Part shown: positions 10,669 through 21,289 of the stretch, in pieces
Position numbering within the stretch: position 1 is the first letter of the stretch
Layout of the letters: every line of letters starts with the position of its first letter
Source of the DNA: Suillus spraguei
Lineage: Eukaryota > Basidiomycota > Agaricomycetes > Boletales > Suillaceae
NCBI GenBank assembly: GCA_016800925.1
Contig: JABCPU010000450.1
Coordinates: forward strand, 1-52,421
Direction of reading: 5' to 3'
Length of the DNA: 52,421 nt
The notes under the pieces: generated by a model
What the model saw: only the letters and a program-made list of their open reading frames with translations
What the model was told of the DNA's origin: nothing
Databases searched by the model: none
Translations under genes and position numbers: made by a program

Positions 10669-11144
10669 TGTTACAGCTGTACGTGCCCCTATTCATTTTC
10701 CCTTTGTCTCCTTACTTGTATATCACATCACATGACTCTGGCTCACATGCTCAACACATCTGTACAACACATGCCTTCCTTATTAGGATACGCAGTTATG
10801 TTCTCACGGTTACTTGGTCTGTGCGCACATATTGGCCTATTTAAGCACAGTGTACTTGTAGTAGATTCCCTACTTTAATCTTACTGGGTTTTACCTGGAA
10901 TCTCCTTCGCTTAGGTCTCCAACCTAAGTCGTCTTGAATCGTCTCTAAGTCTAAGCACTCCTTAGTCTTAGTCTCTATTCTCGCGGATACCTCTTGAACC
11001 TGTTCTTGAGGCTAGACCCTTGATCGTACTTGGAATGCGTTCCTTGTACTTTCACCTTGTCCTCTTCTGGACATTGTAAGAACTTCCCAGCAGACCGTCT
11101 GTGTCTTCTCACTGTCGCTGGTGACGCCACCCCAGTTTGTAACA
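10669..11144 (+). repeat. Ty3/gypsy LTR, copy 1 (476 bp)
   Basis: Begins TGTTACAGCTGTACGTGCC and ends CCCCAGTTTGTAACA, i.e. TG..CA ends inside TGTTAC/GTAACA inverted termini. It carries a TATTTAAGCAC promoter-like element. It is followed after about 200 bp by a gag start at 11343, so it is the 5' LTR of that element. It is noticeably diverged from LTR copies 2 and 3 in its first ~130 bp but similar in the rest. Confidence 0.85.
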
Positions 11145-11342
11145 AAAGATTAAAGTCTATCTGATTGTCGACTACCTAGTCTTCAACCCCGAACCCTGAT
11201 TGCTTAAATAAGCAGACTAGCATACGCATACGCTGAGCAGATTGTCAAGAGAAGCCCTCTGACAGAAGACAAGCCCTAACGGACAGCAAGACAGCGCGTG
11301 TAGGCACTGAGAAAGTATAACTCATCAGAAGAATCATCAAAC

Positions 11343-11788
11343 ATGGCGACCAAAGAATTTGAATACAAGATCGGTCAACCAAAAGGTTTTGATGGAGATC
11401 GCGATAACTCTCGCGAGTTTATCCAGTCGTGCAATCTGCACTTTGACATTAACGAAAAGCTTTATACCACCGATAAACAGAAGATCATCTTCATAACATC
11501 CTTCATGACTGAAAGGAATGCCAAATCTTGGAAAGAACAATTCCTTGACCATGCTCAATCAACCAACACCTCTGGACAAAAAGTTGGTTATGGGACCATG
11601 GTGGATTTTATGAAAAGTTTCAAAGAAGCCTTCGAACCAGTGGATACCAAAGGAACCGCACTCACGAAACTCAGAGACCTTAAACAAGGAACTGGAGATC
11701 TTCACACCTACATCGCTGATTTCGAGGCACTTGCAGCCAAGGCTCATATCACCGATAACGCAACAAAGATCCAATTCTTCCAAGACGG
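11343..11788 (+). pseudogene. Ty3/gypsy gag, 5' fragment, truncated by an LTR
   Basis: An open frame from MATKEFEYKIGQPKGFDG encodes a typical retrotransposon gag capsid region (FITSFMTERNAKSWKEQF, GYGTMVDFMKSFKEAF, ALTKLRDLKQG, LHTYIADFEALA) and stops being gag at FFQDGV, exactly where LTR copy 2 begins (11789). Zinc knuckle, protease and polymerase are missing. It is paralogous to, not part of, the gag at 15078-15804: both cover the same capsid region with many differences. There is no polypurine tract before LTR 2, so this is not a simple 5' LTR-gag-3' LTR unit. Confidence 0.85.
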
Positions 11789-12263
11789 TGTTACAATCGT
11801 ACGTGCCCCTATTCATTTTCTTACTTCATTTACCTTGTATATTACGTAACATGATTCCGATTCATATGCTCAACGCATCTGTACTATAGTTGCCTTCCTT
11901 CTTGGGATACGCACTTACATTCTCACGCCTCTCTTGGTCTGTGCGCACATATTGGCCTATTTAAGCACAGTGTACTTGTAGTAGATTCACTACTTTAATC
12001 TTACTGGGTTTTACCTGTAATCTCCTTCGCTTAGGCCTCCAACCTAAGTCGTCTTGAATCGTCTCTAAGTCTAAGCACTCCTTAGCCTTAGTCTCTATTC
12101 TCGCGGATACCTCTTAGACTTGTCTTTGAGGCTGAACCCTTGATCGTACTCGGAACACGTTCCTTGTACTTTCACCTTGTCCTTATCTGGACATTGTAAG
12201 AACTCCCAGCAGACCGTCTGTGTCTTTTCACTGTCGCTGGTGACGCCACCCCAGTTCGTAACA
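11789..12263 (+). repeat. Ty3/gypsy LTR, copy 2 (475 bp), abutting gag
   Basis: Begins TGTTACAATCGTACGTGCC and ends CCAGTTCGTAACA. By eye it matches the solo LTR at 20721-21194 (opposite orientation) with about two differences over its length, so it is young. The 5 bp before it (GACGG) and after it (CCGCG) do not match, so it lacks a target duplication. It follows gag directly and is followed by unrelated sequence, which points to a recombination or deletion product. Confidence 0.85.
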
Positions 12264-12480
12264 CCGCGCGCATGAGGGGATATAAATGAAAGTGAAGATT
12301 TCTGCATGGCAACAAGCTAGATGGTCATGTCGTGCGCATAGCTAACCGTGTCGCCATTTTAGTGGATGCCCCTAACATGTTATATGGTGTCTGCTGAGCC
12401 ACAAGGTATAAGTATCAAGGTGCAACGTTGACCAATGATCCCCGACTCGTGAGGGGGCTTTTATGGTGAAGATTGATTAT
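12264..12480. other. Unassigned sequence downstream of LTR 2
   Basis: About 215 bp without PBS-like or retroelement sequence. It may be the decayed 3' continuation of the FunK1-like remnant on the minus strand, but no kinase motif can be read. Confidence 0.3.
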
Positions 12481-13010
12481 CTTCAGTCATGAAGCATTCC
12501 TGTGAGACTTTTTAGAGTGGACTAGCAAAACGGAGATGTTTCTGACCAATGAAATGCTCCTCCAGTACAGGAGGATCAGAACATGGCCTAACACATTCGG
12601 ATCTTCACTTGCAATGTTGTAGACCTCTTCACGGATCTCGGGCTCACTCTACCGTGCCTCTTCTGGCCAAAAGTACTCGACACCCAATTTGGTGGATTAG
12701 GTGGGAACACCACCAGAGCTGATAGCGCCTTGCTCTTCACTGAAAAGAACAGTGGTTGCATGCCCAAGTAAACTGGAAGATTCATGTTGCGTTATAAATG
12801 TCAAAGGAAGCAATAGAAATACGTACTGGGCGGCTTACGTTCATGAGACTTTTTGTTCGAAGTCTGAGCAAGACTAGAGGCAGGCGTTGAGTCTGTTGGC
12901 TTAGCAGATGTGTTCGTCTCTCTCGTATAATCCATATCCAGGACTGTAGGAACGACGTAGTTCTTATTGTAAGTGGACAGCGGATGAGGTAGAGGCTTGT
13001 TCAAACATCA
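12481..13010 (-). pseudogene. FunK1-like fungal protein kinase remnant (N-terminal lobe)
   Basis: On the minus strand, after a possible GTACGT..CAG intron (about 12778-12827), a frame reads LGHATTVLFSEEQG, GVPT, stop, STKLGVEYFWPEEAR, stop, SEPEIREEVYNIASEDPN and VLGHV. This resembles the glycine-loop and WPEExRxSE..IxxxVYxIAxxDPxVxGHVP region of FunK1 kinases of basidiomycetes (from memory of that family). Two in-frame stops and the absence of the catalytic HRD and DFG regions make it a non-functional fragment. The preceding exon (MNKPLPHPLSTYNKNYVVP.., 12828-13004) may be its upstream part. It lies between pieces of two gypsy elements. Confidence 0.45.
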
Positions 13011-13600
13011 TTCTAACCTGCATCCATTGCAAATTGTCATAGTCTTTGGTAGACTTCTTGCGCACAGACTGGTAAACATTTTCATTTTTGGATTTTCCCG
13101 CTGGCATGATATCCGCAGCACTCTGCTAAGAAACAACGATGACGTCAGGCTCGCGACTTCTTGCACTAATGTTATTGGTATATGCATAATGAATCATTTA
13201 CATGAAAAAGGACATTTGTTTTGTCGTTGTTCTGAGTCGGGATAGGTGGGCATGCTGAGCGAAGTTCCGAAGAATGTGCTCAAAGGTAAGTGGATTACTA
13301 ATTCACCAAAAGCTCAATGTTGTAGTCCCATATTGGATACAACGAAATTTTACATGGCAAATTTTAATTCTACACTGGACTCACACCGTCGGGCCATTAC
13401 TGATACAGAGTATTGAAAAAATCAAGTGGTTTCACTTACCACTCTTGGTAAACAGCCATGTCATGATTGTTTGTGTCCAGATTGCATTTTGCATGAACCA
13501 CTTTGACAAAAACACTACATACATACTGTATTATAATATATAACTATGAGGTCATATGCAAATAATGAGATAAACAAATGACAAGAAAGAAACGATGGTC
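13010..13600. other. Spacer with no recognised gene
   Basis: About 590 bp, AT-rich, containing only short unsupported reading frames. No repeat partner was noticed in the window. Confidence 0.4.
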
Positions 13601-13602
13601 GG

Positions 13603-15065
13603 TCAACAGCCCACGACAAGTTCGGCTGTCACAGACATCAGCCAACCAGACCCACCTGCATTGAAGCCCTTTGTCGAGATACCACCTACACTGTTGGATT
13701 TCTGATAACCTTGAGTGAACAGGATGATTTCTGACCTATCGGGCTTCACGAAGGTGATGCTATAACCACATTTTGAATTTTGACAAGAGAACTTGGACTC
13801 AGCAATGATGGACCCCCGGCCAATAGAGGGGGTAATGCACTTCCACAGACGGACGCACTTGCAGGACGAGCATTGGTAAGGTAGTGTGTTGCCCCATGGA
13901 CGACGGTTTTCGTCAAAGAATGTATAGGTCGTAACAGTCATCGAAAGCTCGTCAACATGTGTCACCGGCTTAGTGTACTCGACGATGGTGATTGGACGCC
14001 GACGGAAGGCACTGGTAAGATGTATATGTATGACAGAAGCATGCATTGCGAGCTGGGTTGAAACTGCGAGGAGATCTGGCACAGTGTCCTGCACTTCAAA
14101 CCCCTCAATGAGCACACGCTCAGCATAAGCAAGTACAAACGCTGAGATGAGGGATGCGTGAAAGCGTGCAGCATTGAACGCAACAATGTGCTCGAGTTCA
14201 TGACTGCAAAAATTTTAGTCAGCCAAGGGCGGAAGCCAACTGAGTGCAAGAAAACTACACACTATTTGACACGAGCTTTGAGAGCTGCGAACGCATCCAA
14301 CACTTGCACCGTCTGACCACACGCCAACATCCACAAATTCGCACCCTTGAGATAACCATTGATGCCACCTACAAAAACCCCATAGGAGGTTCAGTTAAGG
14401 GAGAATATAGAACGCACATCATCGACCATATAGGCAATAGGATCGTTAAAGTTCGCTACTTTCTTCTTCCTCTTTCCCACTAAAGCTGTGTCTTTGAACC
14501 CCCCCAGAGGTCACCCCGAATGGTCTCAGAGTGAGTGTGTACAAAAACTTCGATGCGCTCAAATGAGATATCCTTTACTTTATTCATGAGCGCCTTCATC
14601 AACTTTGTGTGTCTCTCCGCCTTTTCCAGCGTTCCGATATCAAAAAATACCTCATGATATTGTAGGTTTCTCCCTGCCACGTACGGCTCTAATACATCTC
14701 GCATGATGCACGCAGGTGACCCACTAGGGTTGACACCATCAAGGATGAAGTTGAGAATGAGAATGGGGGAACTGCATATTTGGGAGCAACTGGTCAGTTC
14801 GATATGCCCTTTAATGATGGCAGGGACGGTCAGTATTGGTGTCCCTTGAGAATCTTCGAATCCCTGGTTGCAAAGCACATTAATTAAAATTTCATGTCAT
14901 GATCGAGTAACAGCTTACATAATATGGTGAGGTGCGCTTCCCCTTCTCACGCATCTCATGGCAACCTGGGCAGGTAAAATAAACATCACTCCTTTTGATT
15001 TGTTCCACAGACTCCTTAGCGATAACTACGCATTCTTGACACTGCATGCAAAGCATACCTTGATC
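13603..15065 (-). pseudogene. Dispersed zinc-ribbon-like hypothetical protein gene, disabled
   Basis: Minus-strand segments in order: QCQECVVIAKESVEQIKRS, VYFTCPGCHEMREKGKRTSPYY; intron about 14882-14925; GFEDSQGTPILTVPAIIKG, ILILNFILDGVNPSGSPACI, FDIGTLEKAERHTKL, VFVHTHSETIRGDLWGG; KKKVANFNDPIAYMVDD, GINGYLKGANLWMLACG; intron 14204-14262; HELEHIVAFNAARFHASL, VTTYTFFDENRRPWGNTLPY, then two Cys pairs, CSSC and CQNSKC. The N- and C-terminal Cys/His pairs suggest small zinc-binding domains. The frame breaks in a run of seven G (minus strand) after GDLW near 14502, and a TGA lies at 14391-14393. The same architecture occurs in uncharacterised proteins repeated in mushroom genomes; function unknown. 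The gene is inserted between two unrelated gag fragments. Confidence 0.55.
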
Positions 15066-15077
15066 TCAATGATCAAA

Positions 15078-15804
15078 TCTACACAACCAAGAAGTCGAAG
15101 ATTATTTTTGTCACCTCATTTATGAACGAAGGAAACACCAGGAGCTGGGCACAAGAGTTTATGAAAAGTGCTCAAGATCCTAACAACAAGAACACTGCAG
15201 GTGTAACCATGGGATATGGAACCTGGACAGACTTAGAGAGTTTAATGAGAACTTTAAGGCCATCGACCCAGAAGGAACCGCTATGGCTAAGCTCTGCAAG
15301 CTTAAACAAGGTGGTGACCTTCAGACATACATCACTGACTTCCAAAGTCTTTGCCAACAAGCAGACATCACTGATGACTCCTCCATGAAGCAATTTTTCA
15401 TTGACAGACTCAATCAAGGCCTTCTCACAAGCCTTTTTAAAACTGGCATCGCTCTTACCTTGTTTACCCAAGCCATGAAGCTTTGTGTCACACTCGATAA
15501 CAATTACACTCAGTTAAAGAGTATCACCTCTCGCCGTCCACAGCAGAAAAAGAATAACTTTGGAAGCCATCACTATGTGAGCTCCAAAGATAAGGACTCT
15601 ATGGAGGTAGATCATATCTCTGATGTGGAGCGATCTGAATGCATGAGAAAAGGTCAGTGCTTCAGATGCCGCAAGACCAGACATCGCTTTGGTATATTTC
15701 CTGACAGGAAGAAAAAGACTCCAATTCGGCAGGTGGAGATCAAAGAAATTTCTAAAGAAGATGATGATGATGAGACAGTACACCATCTCATAGTGGATTT
15801 TTAG
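15078..15804 (+). pseudogene. Ty3/gypsy gag (second element), frameshifted
   Basis: A frame reading IYTTKKSKIIFVTSFMNEG and GYGTWTD shifts near 15240-15290 into MAKLCKLKQGGDLQTYITDF, FFIDRLNQGLLTSLFKTG and a basic region. The zinc knuckle is CFRCRKTRHRFGIF: the CX2CX4H part is present but the last Cys is replaced by Phe. The N-terminal part of gag is missing; the element begins mid-capsid next to the preceding gene remnant. Confidence 0.8.
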
Positions 15805-15859
15805 TTTGGGGAAACAAGAAATCAACATATGTTTCTCCTAATGTATTACTTAGACTTGT

Positions 15860-16320
15860 ATGAGCTGTAGGTGAACAAAAGGAACTTCGCATTCCCATTA
15901 CCCTTATCTCTTGCACTCATTTAAAATCCGTTGAAACCACTGCTGTCATAGATTCTGGAGCTGCTGGAACTTTCATCTCTGAAGAATTTATCAAACTTCA
16001 CAAAATCACACAATGATGCTTGAAGACATCATTCCACGTAACAACTGCCGATGGGACTCTTATCAAAGGAGGACCAATAACCCATTACTGCCTGTTGTAG
16101 TACAAATTGATGACCATACCATGTATGGGAAGTTTAACATCACTAAACTTGGATGATGTGATCAAATCCTATTAGGGATTCCTTGGCTGCGCGCCATGAA
16201 TCCACTTATTGATTGGACCGCTGAAACACTTTCCCTATCTCAAACTCCGAAATCTTATGAGATTAACATCAACATCGATGTGGATAGAAGGAAAGCAGGG
16301 TTACCATTGGCTTTCCCACA
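15860..16320 (+). pseudogene. Ty3/gypsy aspartic protease region, interrupted by stops
   Basis: Reads KELRIPITLISCTHLKS, then AVIDSGAAGTFISEEF (the DSG catalytic motif of retroviral-type aspartic proteases), FHVTTADGTLIKGGPI, ITKLG, QILLGIPWLRAMNPLIDW. Stop codons and small frame changes occur after HKIT (about 16015) and around 16080-16160. It would process the gag-pol polyprotein in an active element. Confidence 0.8.
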
Positions 16321-17000
16321 ACATGAACAAAAGCTGAAATTGAAGAATTGAAAACTTCCACAGAAAATGCTTACACCATTGATTGAGACCTATGATACAC
16401 CATTGCTCAACATTGTGCCGGAACCACCACACATGTGTGTGCCAAGTACACCTTCCCCGTCCCCTCACAAAGGAAAGCATGTGCAGGACCATGGAAAGCA
16501 AAAAGCTGATGAAGAATTACCCAAATGAGATCGGCTTGTGCCAAAGCTTTCTTGCTACTTCCCAGAAATCCATAAGCAATGGCCGATAGATGAGCAAGAG
16601 CAGAAGAAGCGAAAAGCCAATGAAGAATTACCAGGACGTGATCGGATCGTACTGAAGTTATCCCAATACTTTGAACCACAATCTCCTTCTACTTCCATTG
16701 ATGAAATTCCTGATGAAGAGCAGCCCATATCAACACCAATCCCAATGGAAGATGATGATCAGTTCAATACGATGCAAGATGTCTGGAGTGCACTGGAAGT
16801 ACAAGAAATTTCCTCTTATGACCTTGGTGACAGAGAATTCCTAGTGGAGTATAATATTGATGGGAATTGTATGAGGGTTGTTGAAGCAGTATCCATGGAA
16901 ATACCCTTAACACACGATGGAACTTCCTGACTTGAACAACTTCCTAATTACTCCACCATCTCTCTGCCACCACCAAAGTACAGTAACAAAGCTCAAGAGT
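16321..17000 (+). pseudogene. Ty3/gypsy pol linker between protease and reverse transcriptase
   Basis: Low-complexity acidic/proline-rich segments (PEPPHMCVPSTPSPSP, DEEQPISTPIPMEDDDQF, VQEISSYDLGDREFLVEY) on the plus strand in two frames, connecting protease to reverse transcriptase. No catalytic domain is expected here. Stops at about 16525 and 16928. Confidence 0.6.
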
Positions 17001-17029
17001 TTGCCACCAAGGAGAAAGAAAAGAAAAAG

Positions 17030-18390
17030 AAACCATTTGAGGAACTTGTACCCTCCTATCTTCACAACTTCGCCAACATCTTCACCAAAGATGGATTGAA
17101 CAAACTTCCTCTGGAATGACCAGGCATAGATTATCACATTGATACAAAACCTGGTTTTGTCCCTCGCATGTCCAAAGTATACCCACTCTCAGAGAAAGAA
17201 CGAGCATTGGTAAAAACATTTATTAATGAGAACGTTGCTAAAGGCTTTATCTCTGAATCAAAATCACCTCAAGCCAGTGGTTTCTTCTTTGTGGGAAAGA
17301 AAAGTGGAGAACTCCGGCCTTGCCAAGATTATAGATACATCAATGACTGGACGGTCAAGAATGCTTACCCACTTCCTCTTCCAGTCTCTCTTGTCGCACG
17401 ACTTCATAATGCTCAGTTCTTCACCAAAATGGATATATGCTCTGGATATAATAACATCTATATTCACCCCAATAATCATTGGAAGGCAGCCTTGACTACC
17501 GAATTCAGCCTCTACAAGCCAAATGTCATGTTCTTCAGTCTCTGTGATTTGCCAGCCACTTTCCAAGCCTATATGAACCAAACATTTAACAGGAGATCAA
17601 TGAAGGATGGATGGATAATGAACCCGGCATGTATTGATGAAAATACGACAAGAGCATTTATTTTTGAAACCAGAAAAATGTACCTTTGACATGGATGAAG
17701 TGGAGTACCTCGGCATGATAATACAGCCCGGACAAGTTGCTATGGATAACACCAAGATGAAAGGAATCGCAGATTGGCCAACACCTCAATCCATAAAAGA
17801 TGTTTGATCTTTCCTTGGTTTCTGCAACTTCTATCACACATTTATCTCCCATTACTCTGATGTCACATGACCACTTATTGATCTAACAAAGAAAGACACC
17901 CCATTCTCTTGGATAACTCAGTGTCAAGATACATTCATGGATTTGAAAGAACACTTTACAAAACAACTGGTACTCCATAATCCTGATCCCTCCCAGCAAT
18001 TTTCTATTGCCACCGACGCCTCCCTTGTTGCAACGGGCACTGTCCTGTTACAGACTGATGAAAATGGCATATATCATCCATGCCTTATCTCTCTCAATCG
18101 CTCAATCCCGCAGAACAAAACTATCAAATCTTTGATAGGGAATTACTTGCCATAATCCATGCCCTAAACGAATGGTGTTACTATCTTGAGGGAAGTCCAC
18201 ACCAAGTCCTCATATTCATGGATCATAAGAACCTCCTTTACTTCTGCACTGCCCAAAAGCTCACTTGACGACAAGCACATTGGCAGCTTGTTCTTTCCCT
18301 TTTTGATATTGAACTACATTATGTCACTGGAACAAAATTGGCAGTTCCAGATGCTCTCTCTCACTGCCCAGACTATGAGATGGTTCTCAT
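17030..18390 (+). pseudogene. Ty3/gypsy reverse transcriptase-RNase H, lacking the YxDD block
   Basis: RT landmarks in order: HNFANIFTKDGLNKLPL, PGIDYHIDTKPGFVPRMSKV, YPLSEKERALVK, QASGFFFVGKKSGELRPC, DYRYINDWTVKNAYPLPL, FFTKMDICSGYNNI, FFSLCDLPATFQAYMNQTF. The block that normally holds the catalytic YxDD is deleted: text passes from MKDGWIM to NPACIDENTTRAF, FIFETRKMYL, then VEYLGMIIQPGQVAMD. RNase H follows ([47 protein letters not shown]). Many frameshifts and stops (e.g. 17119, 17686, 17806, 18266) show an old, dead copy. Confidence 0.88.
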
Positions 18391-19585
18391 GATAATAAAG
18401 ATACTGTGCTCCTTCCTGATTCTCTTTTCATTTGGCTCCTCAACACTGATCTTCTTGAGGTACTTGCTACTTCTGATCCTCTGGATGATCCTGTGTTCCA
18501 CACAGCCTCTGATGCATTAGATGGTGTTTGCCTTCCCCCCATGAAGTCCGCTCTTTCTGATTGGAAGATTGCTGATGGGGTTCTCTATTTCAGAATCGTG
18601 CCTATATTCCACTGGCTCATCATTCTGTTATCCTCCATCATTATCATGATCATCCTATTGCGGTCATCCTGGCTGCTTTAAATTGGAGGAACTCGTGAAA
18701 TGCAAAGCGTGGTGGCCTTCTATGGGTGCTTATATCTGGAAATATGTCGAGGGTTGCGCCATTTGTCAGCAAATGAAAGCGGATACTCACCCCATCCACC
18801 CTCCACTTGTTCCCATCCCCTCATCAGCAACTGCCCGTTCTCTCAGCTCTCTGTTGATTTGATCACTGACCTCCCTGTCTCCAGGGCTTTGATAGTATCA
18901 TGGTCATGGTAGACCATGGCCTTATGAAGGGGGTAATTATCCTTCCTTGTCTTAAAATGATAACTTCCGAAGGCGTGGCCAAACTATTTCTGAAACACAT
19001 CTATCAACAATTTGGTCTCCATGACAAAGTTATTTCTGACAGAGGGCCACAGTTCCTTTCTCGATTCTCAAAAGAACTTGCTTGCCTTCTTGACTACACC
19101 ATTACACCTTCCACCACTTATCATCCACAGACTGATGGTCAAATGGAGCATCTGAACCAAGAACTCAAAACCTATCTTCATATCTGTTGCTGCAATAACC
19201 CAGAAGAATGGGTCAAGCATCTTCCCATTGCTGAATTTGTTCATAACCACCAAAAACACAATGCCTGAAATGCTTCTCCATTCTTTCTCATGATGGGATA
19301 CAAACCCCGCCATAATATTGCCATGCAAACGATAGTGGAACAATCCAGAGGAGATAAGTACAAACCATGGAAGATTGTAGATAAGGTTTGGTTATCAGCC
19401 GCTAATCTTAGACTCAAACTCCCATCACAGAAACTTGCACCAAAACAATACAGACCATTTTCAATCATTGTGGTCTTATCTCCTATCACATTTATGTCAA
19501 ACTTCCTCTGCAGTGGAAGATTCATCCCACGTTCCATGCCAGTGTCCTATCATCCTATAGCAAAAACAATGTACATGGTGTAGCA
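18390..19585 (+). pseudogene. Ty3/gypsy integrase region, degenerate
   Basis: After a spacer (DPLDDPVFHTASDALDGV) the text shows the DDE core: MVMVDHGLMKGVIILPC (first Asp), VAKLFLKHIYQQFGLHDKVISDRGPQF (second Asp) and TTYHPQTDGQMEHLNQEL (Glu), then LPIAEFVHNHQKHNA, stop at 19267, SPFFLMMGYKPRHNI and the C-terminal VWLSAANLRLKLPSQKLAPK. The zinc-binding part near 18600-18780 is broken by frameshifts. No 3' LTR follows; the element is cut at about 19620 by the GGGCC-rich repeat. Confidence 0.85.
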
Positions 19586-19621
19586 AGCAAAGTCATGCCA
19601 CATATTACAGTGAACTATCTC

Positions 19622-20070
19622 CATATTATACAAGTGAGCGGACATGCATAATATCCCATATGATATGGGCCAGCGGACCATGGGCCCATGGTAGAAATAT
19701 CCTCGTTCATGACGGATGGGCCGGGAGGAATATTATTCCCGATGACGGCGGGTGGGCCCATGCAAGGAATATGTAGAGTAGATGAGTGGGCCGATGTACA
19801 TGAATATCTGGTAGACGGATGGGCCGAGGTAGTTAGATATTATGTAGATGGGTGTACCAAGGTAGATGTGTATCAGGTAGACAGGTATGTGAAGGGTACT
19901 TGTTATCACATACACGGGTGGGCCCAGACACATATTAGACGGTTGGGCTGAGAGTGTTATATAAAATATTGTATTAGACGGGTGGGCCGAGGGTGTTGTA
20001 CAGTATATTATATCAGACGGGTGGGCTGAGGGTGGTATAAAATATAGACGGGTGGGCCCATGTGTATGAT
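19622..20070 (+). repeat. Left inverted repeat of the 19.6-28.5 kb block, with GGGCC minisatellite
   Basis: Its reverse complement aligns with 28028-28520: both share CATAATATCCC, ACGGATGGGCCGGG, GGAATATTATT and repeated CGGGTGGGCC words. From about 19690 it carries irregular 30-45 bp units built around GACGGGTGGGCCGAGG. Any reading frames here are by-products of the repeat. Confidence 0.65.
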
Positions 20071-20099
20071 AATTGTAGACATGGCAGAGCTAAGGTAGT

Positions 20100-21266
20100 T
20101 GCATATCATCTGACTGGACCTTCAGACCTCTGCAGCTAGCTTGCTAACCCTATGCATATCCTAGCCCACCCTGAGCACAGCTCACCCACCACTATGTCCG
20201 GACTTTCCCTCCTCTGACATCTGAGACTTCCGATCCTCATCAATGTCCTAAATACTTCCCCTTGGATCCATGGAGCTTCACTTCTCTGGTCCTCCACTCC
20301 TACACTCCTCCACTCCTCCCTTTCCAGACCTCCTATCTCTGGACCTCCTATCTCCAGACCTCCGGACCTGTCCTACCCCACCCTTGACATCCTGTGGATC
20401 ATCTTTCCCCCTGGAGCTTCCCTCCTATCTTGCCCTGGACTTTGTCTGGCAGTCCGTCCTCCATTCCATTCTACTTGGGACTTAACCCAGTAGTCTTACC
20501 TGTATTTCCTGTCCTCCGGAAATAGTTCCTGCGTGGTTGCCATGATCCTCCAGTAGTCCATCGGCGCACTATTGAGCAGTCTAGCCCTAGAGTTCCTCCG
20601 GAGTTCCCCTCTGGACTTCACTGGAACTCCCCCTCAGACTTCATGCAAAATTAGGGGCACATACTTGTATAAGGGGCACAGCACACGAGCGGAGGCCAAG
20701 CCCTTATGATGTAGTTATGATGTTACGAACTGGGGTGGCATCACCAGCGACAGTGAAAAGACACAGACGGTCTGCTGGGAGTTCTTACAATGTCCAGATA
20801 AGGACAAGGTGAAAGTACAAGGAACGTGTTCCGAGTACGATCAAGGGTTCAGCCTCAAAGACAAGTCTAAGAGGTATCCGCGAGAATAGAGACTAAGGCT
20901 AAGGAGTGCTTAGACTTAGAGACGATTCAAGACGACTTAGGTTGGAGGCCTAAGCGAAGGAGATTACAGGTAAACCCAGTAAGATTAAAGTAGTGAATCT
21001 ACTACAAGTACACTGTGCTTAAATAGGCCAATATGTGCGCACAGACCAAGAGAGGCGTGAGAATGTAAGTGCGTATCCCAAGAAGGAAGGCAACTATAGT
21101 ACAGATGCGTTGAGCATATGAATCGGAATCATGTTACGTAATATACAAGGTAAATGAAGTAAGAAAATGAATAGGGGCACGTACGATTGTAACATATGAC
21201 ACTCCAGTGAGACCCCATGCAAAGCTGGAACGTCTGAGTAGCCTCTGGTTTTGCATGGCCGTAACA
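20100..21266 (-). repeat. LTR family B, minus-strand copy, interrupted by a solo LTR
   Basis: Reverse-complemented from 21266 it starts TGTTACGGCCATGCAAAACC and continues (skipping the insert at 20721-21194) through GGGCTTGGCCTCCGCTCG and GCTGTGCCCC, matching LTR-B copies at 24415 and 48555. GGAG-rich minisatellite sequence follows at 20280-20350. The far end near 20100 was not resolved. Confidence 0.6.
20721..21194 (-). repeat. Solo Ty3/gypsy LTR (474 bp) with perfect 5-bp target duplication TATGA
   Basis: TGTTACGAACTGGGGTGGC to GTACGATTGTAACA, flanked by TATGA at 20716-20720 and 21195-21199. It matches LTR 2 (11789-12263) with about two differences, one a single-base indel, so it inserted and recombined to a solo LTR recently. 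It lies inside an older LTR-B copy. Confidence 0.92.
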
Positions 21267-21289
21267 GATTCGAGACAAAAAAGATATCT

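Noticed and set aside
10669..12263. Complete short retroelement (LTR-gag-LTR)
   Set aside because: The two LTRs are too different from each other, no polypurine tract precedes the second, and the outer flanks (CCACA and CCGCG) do not match.
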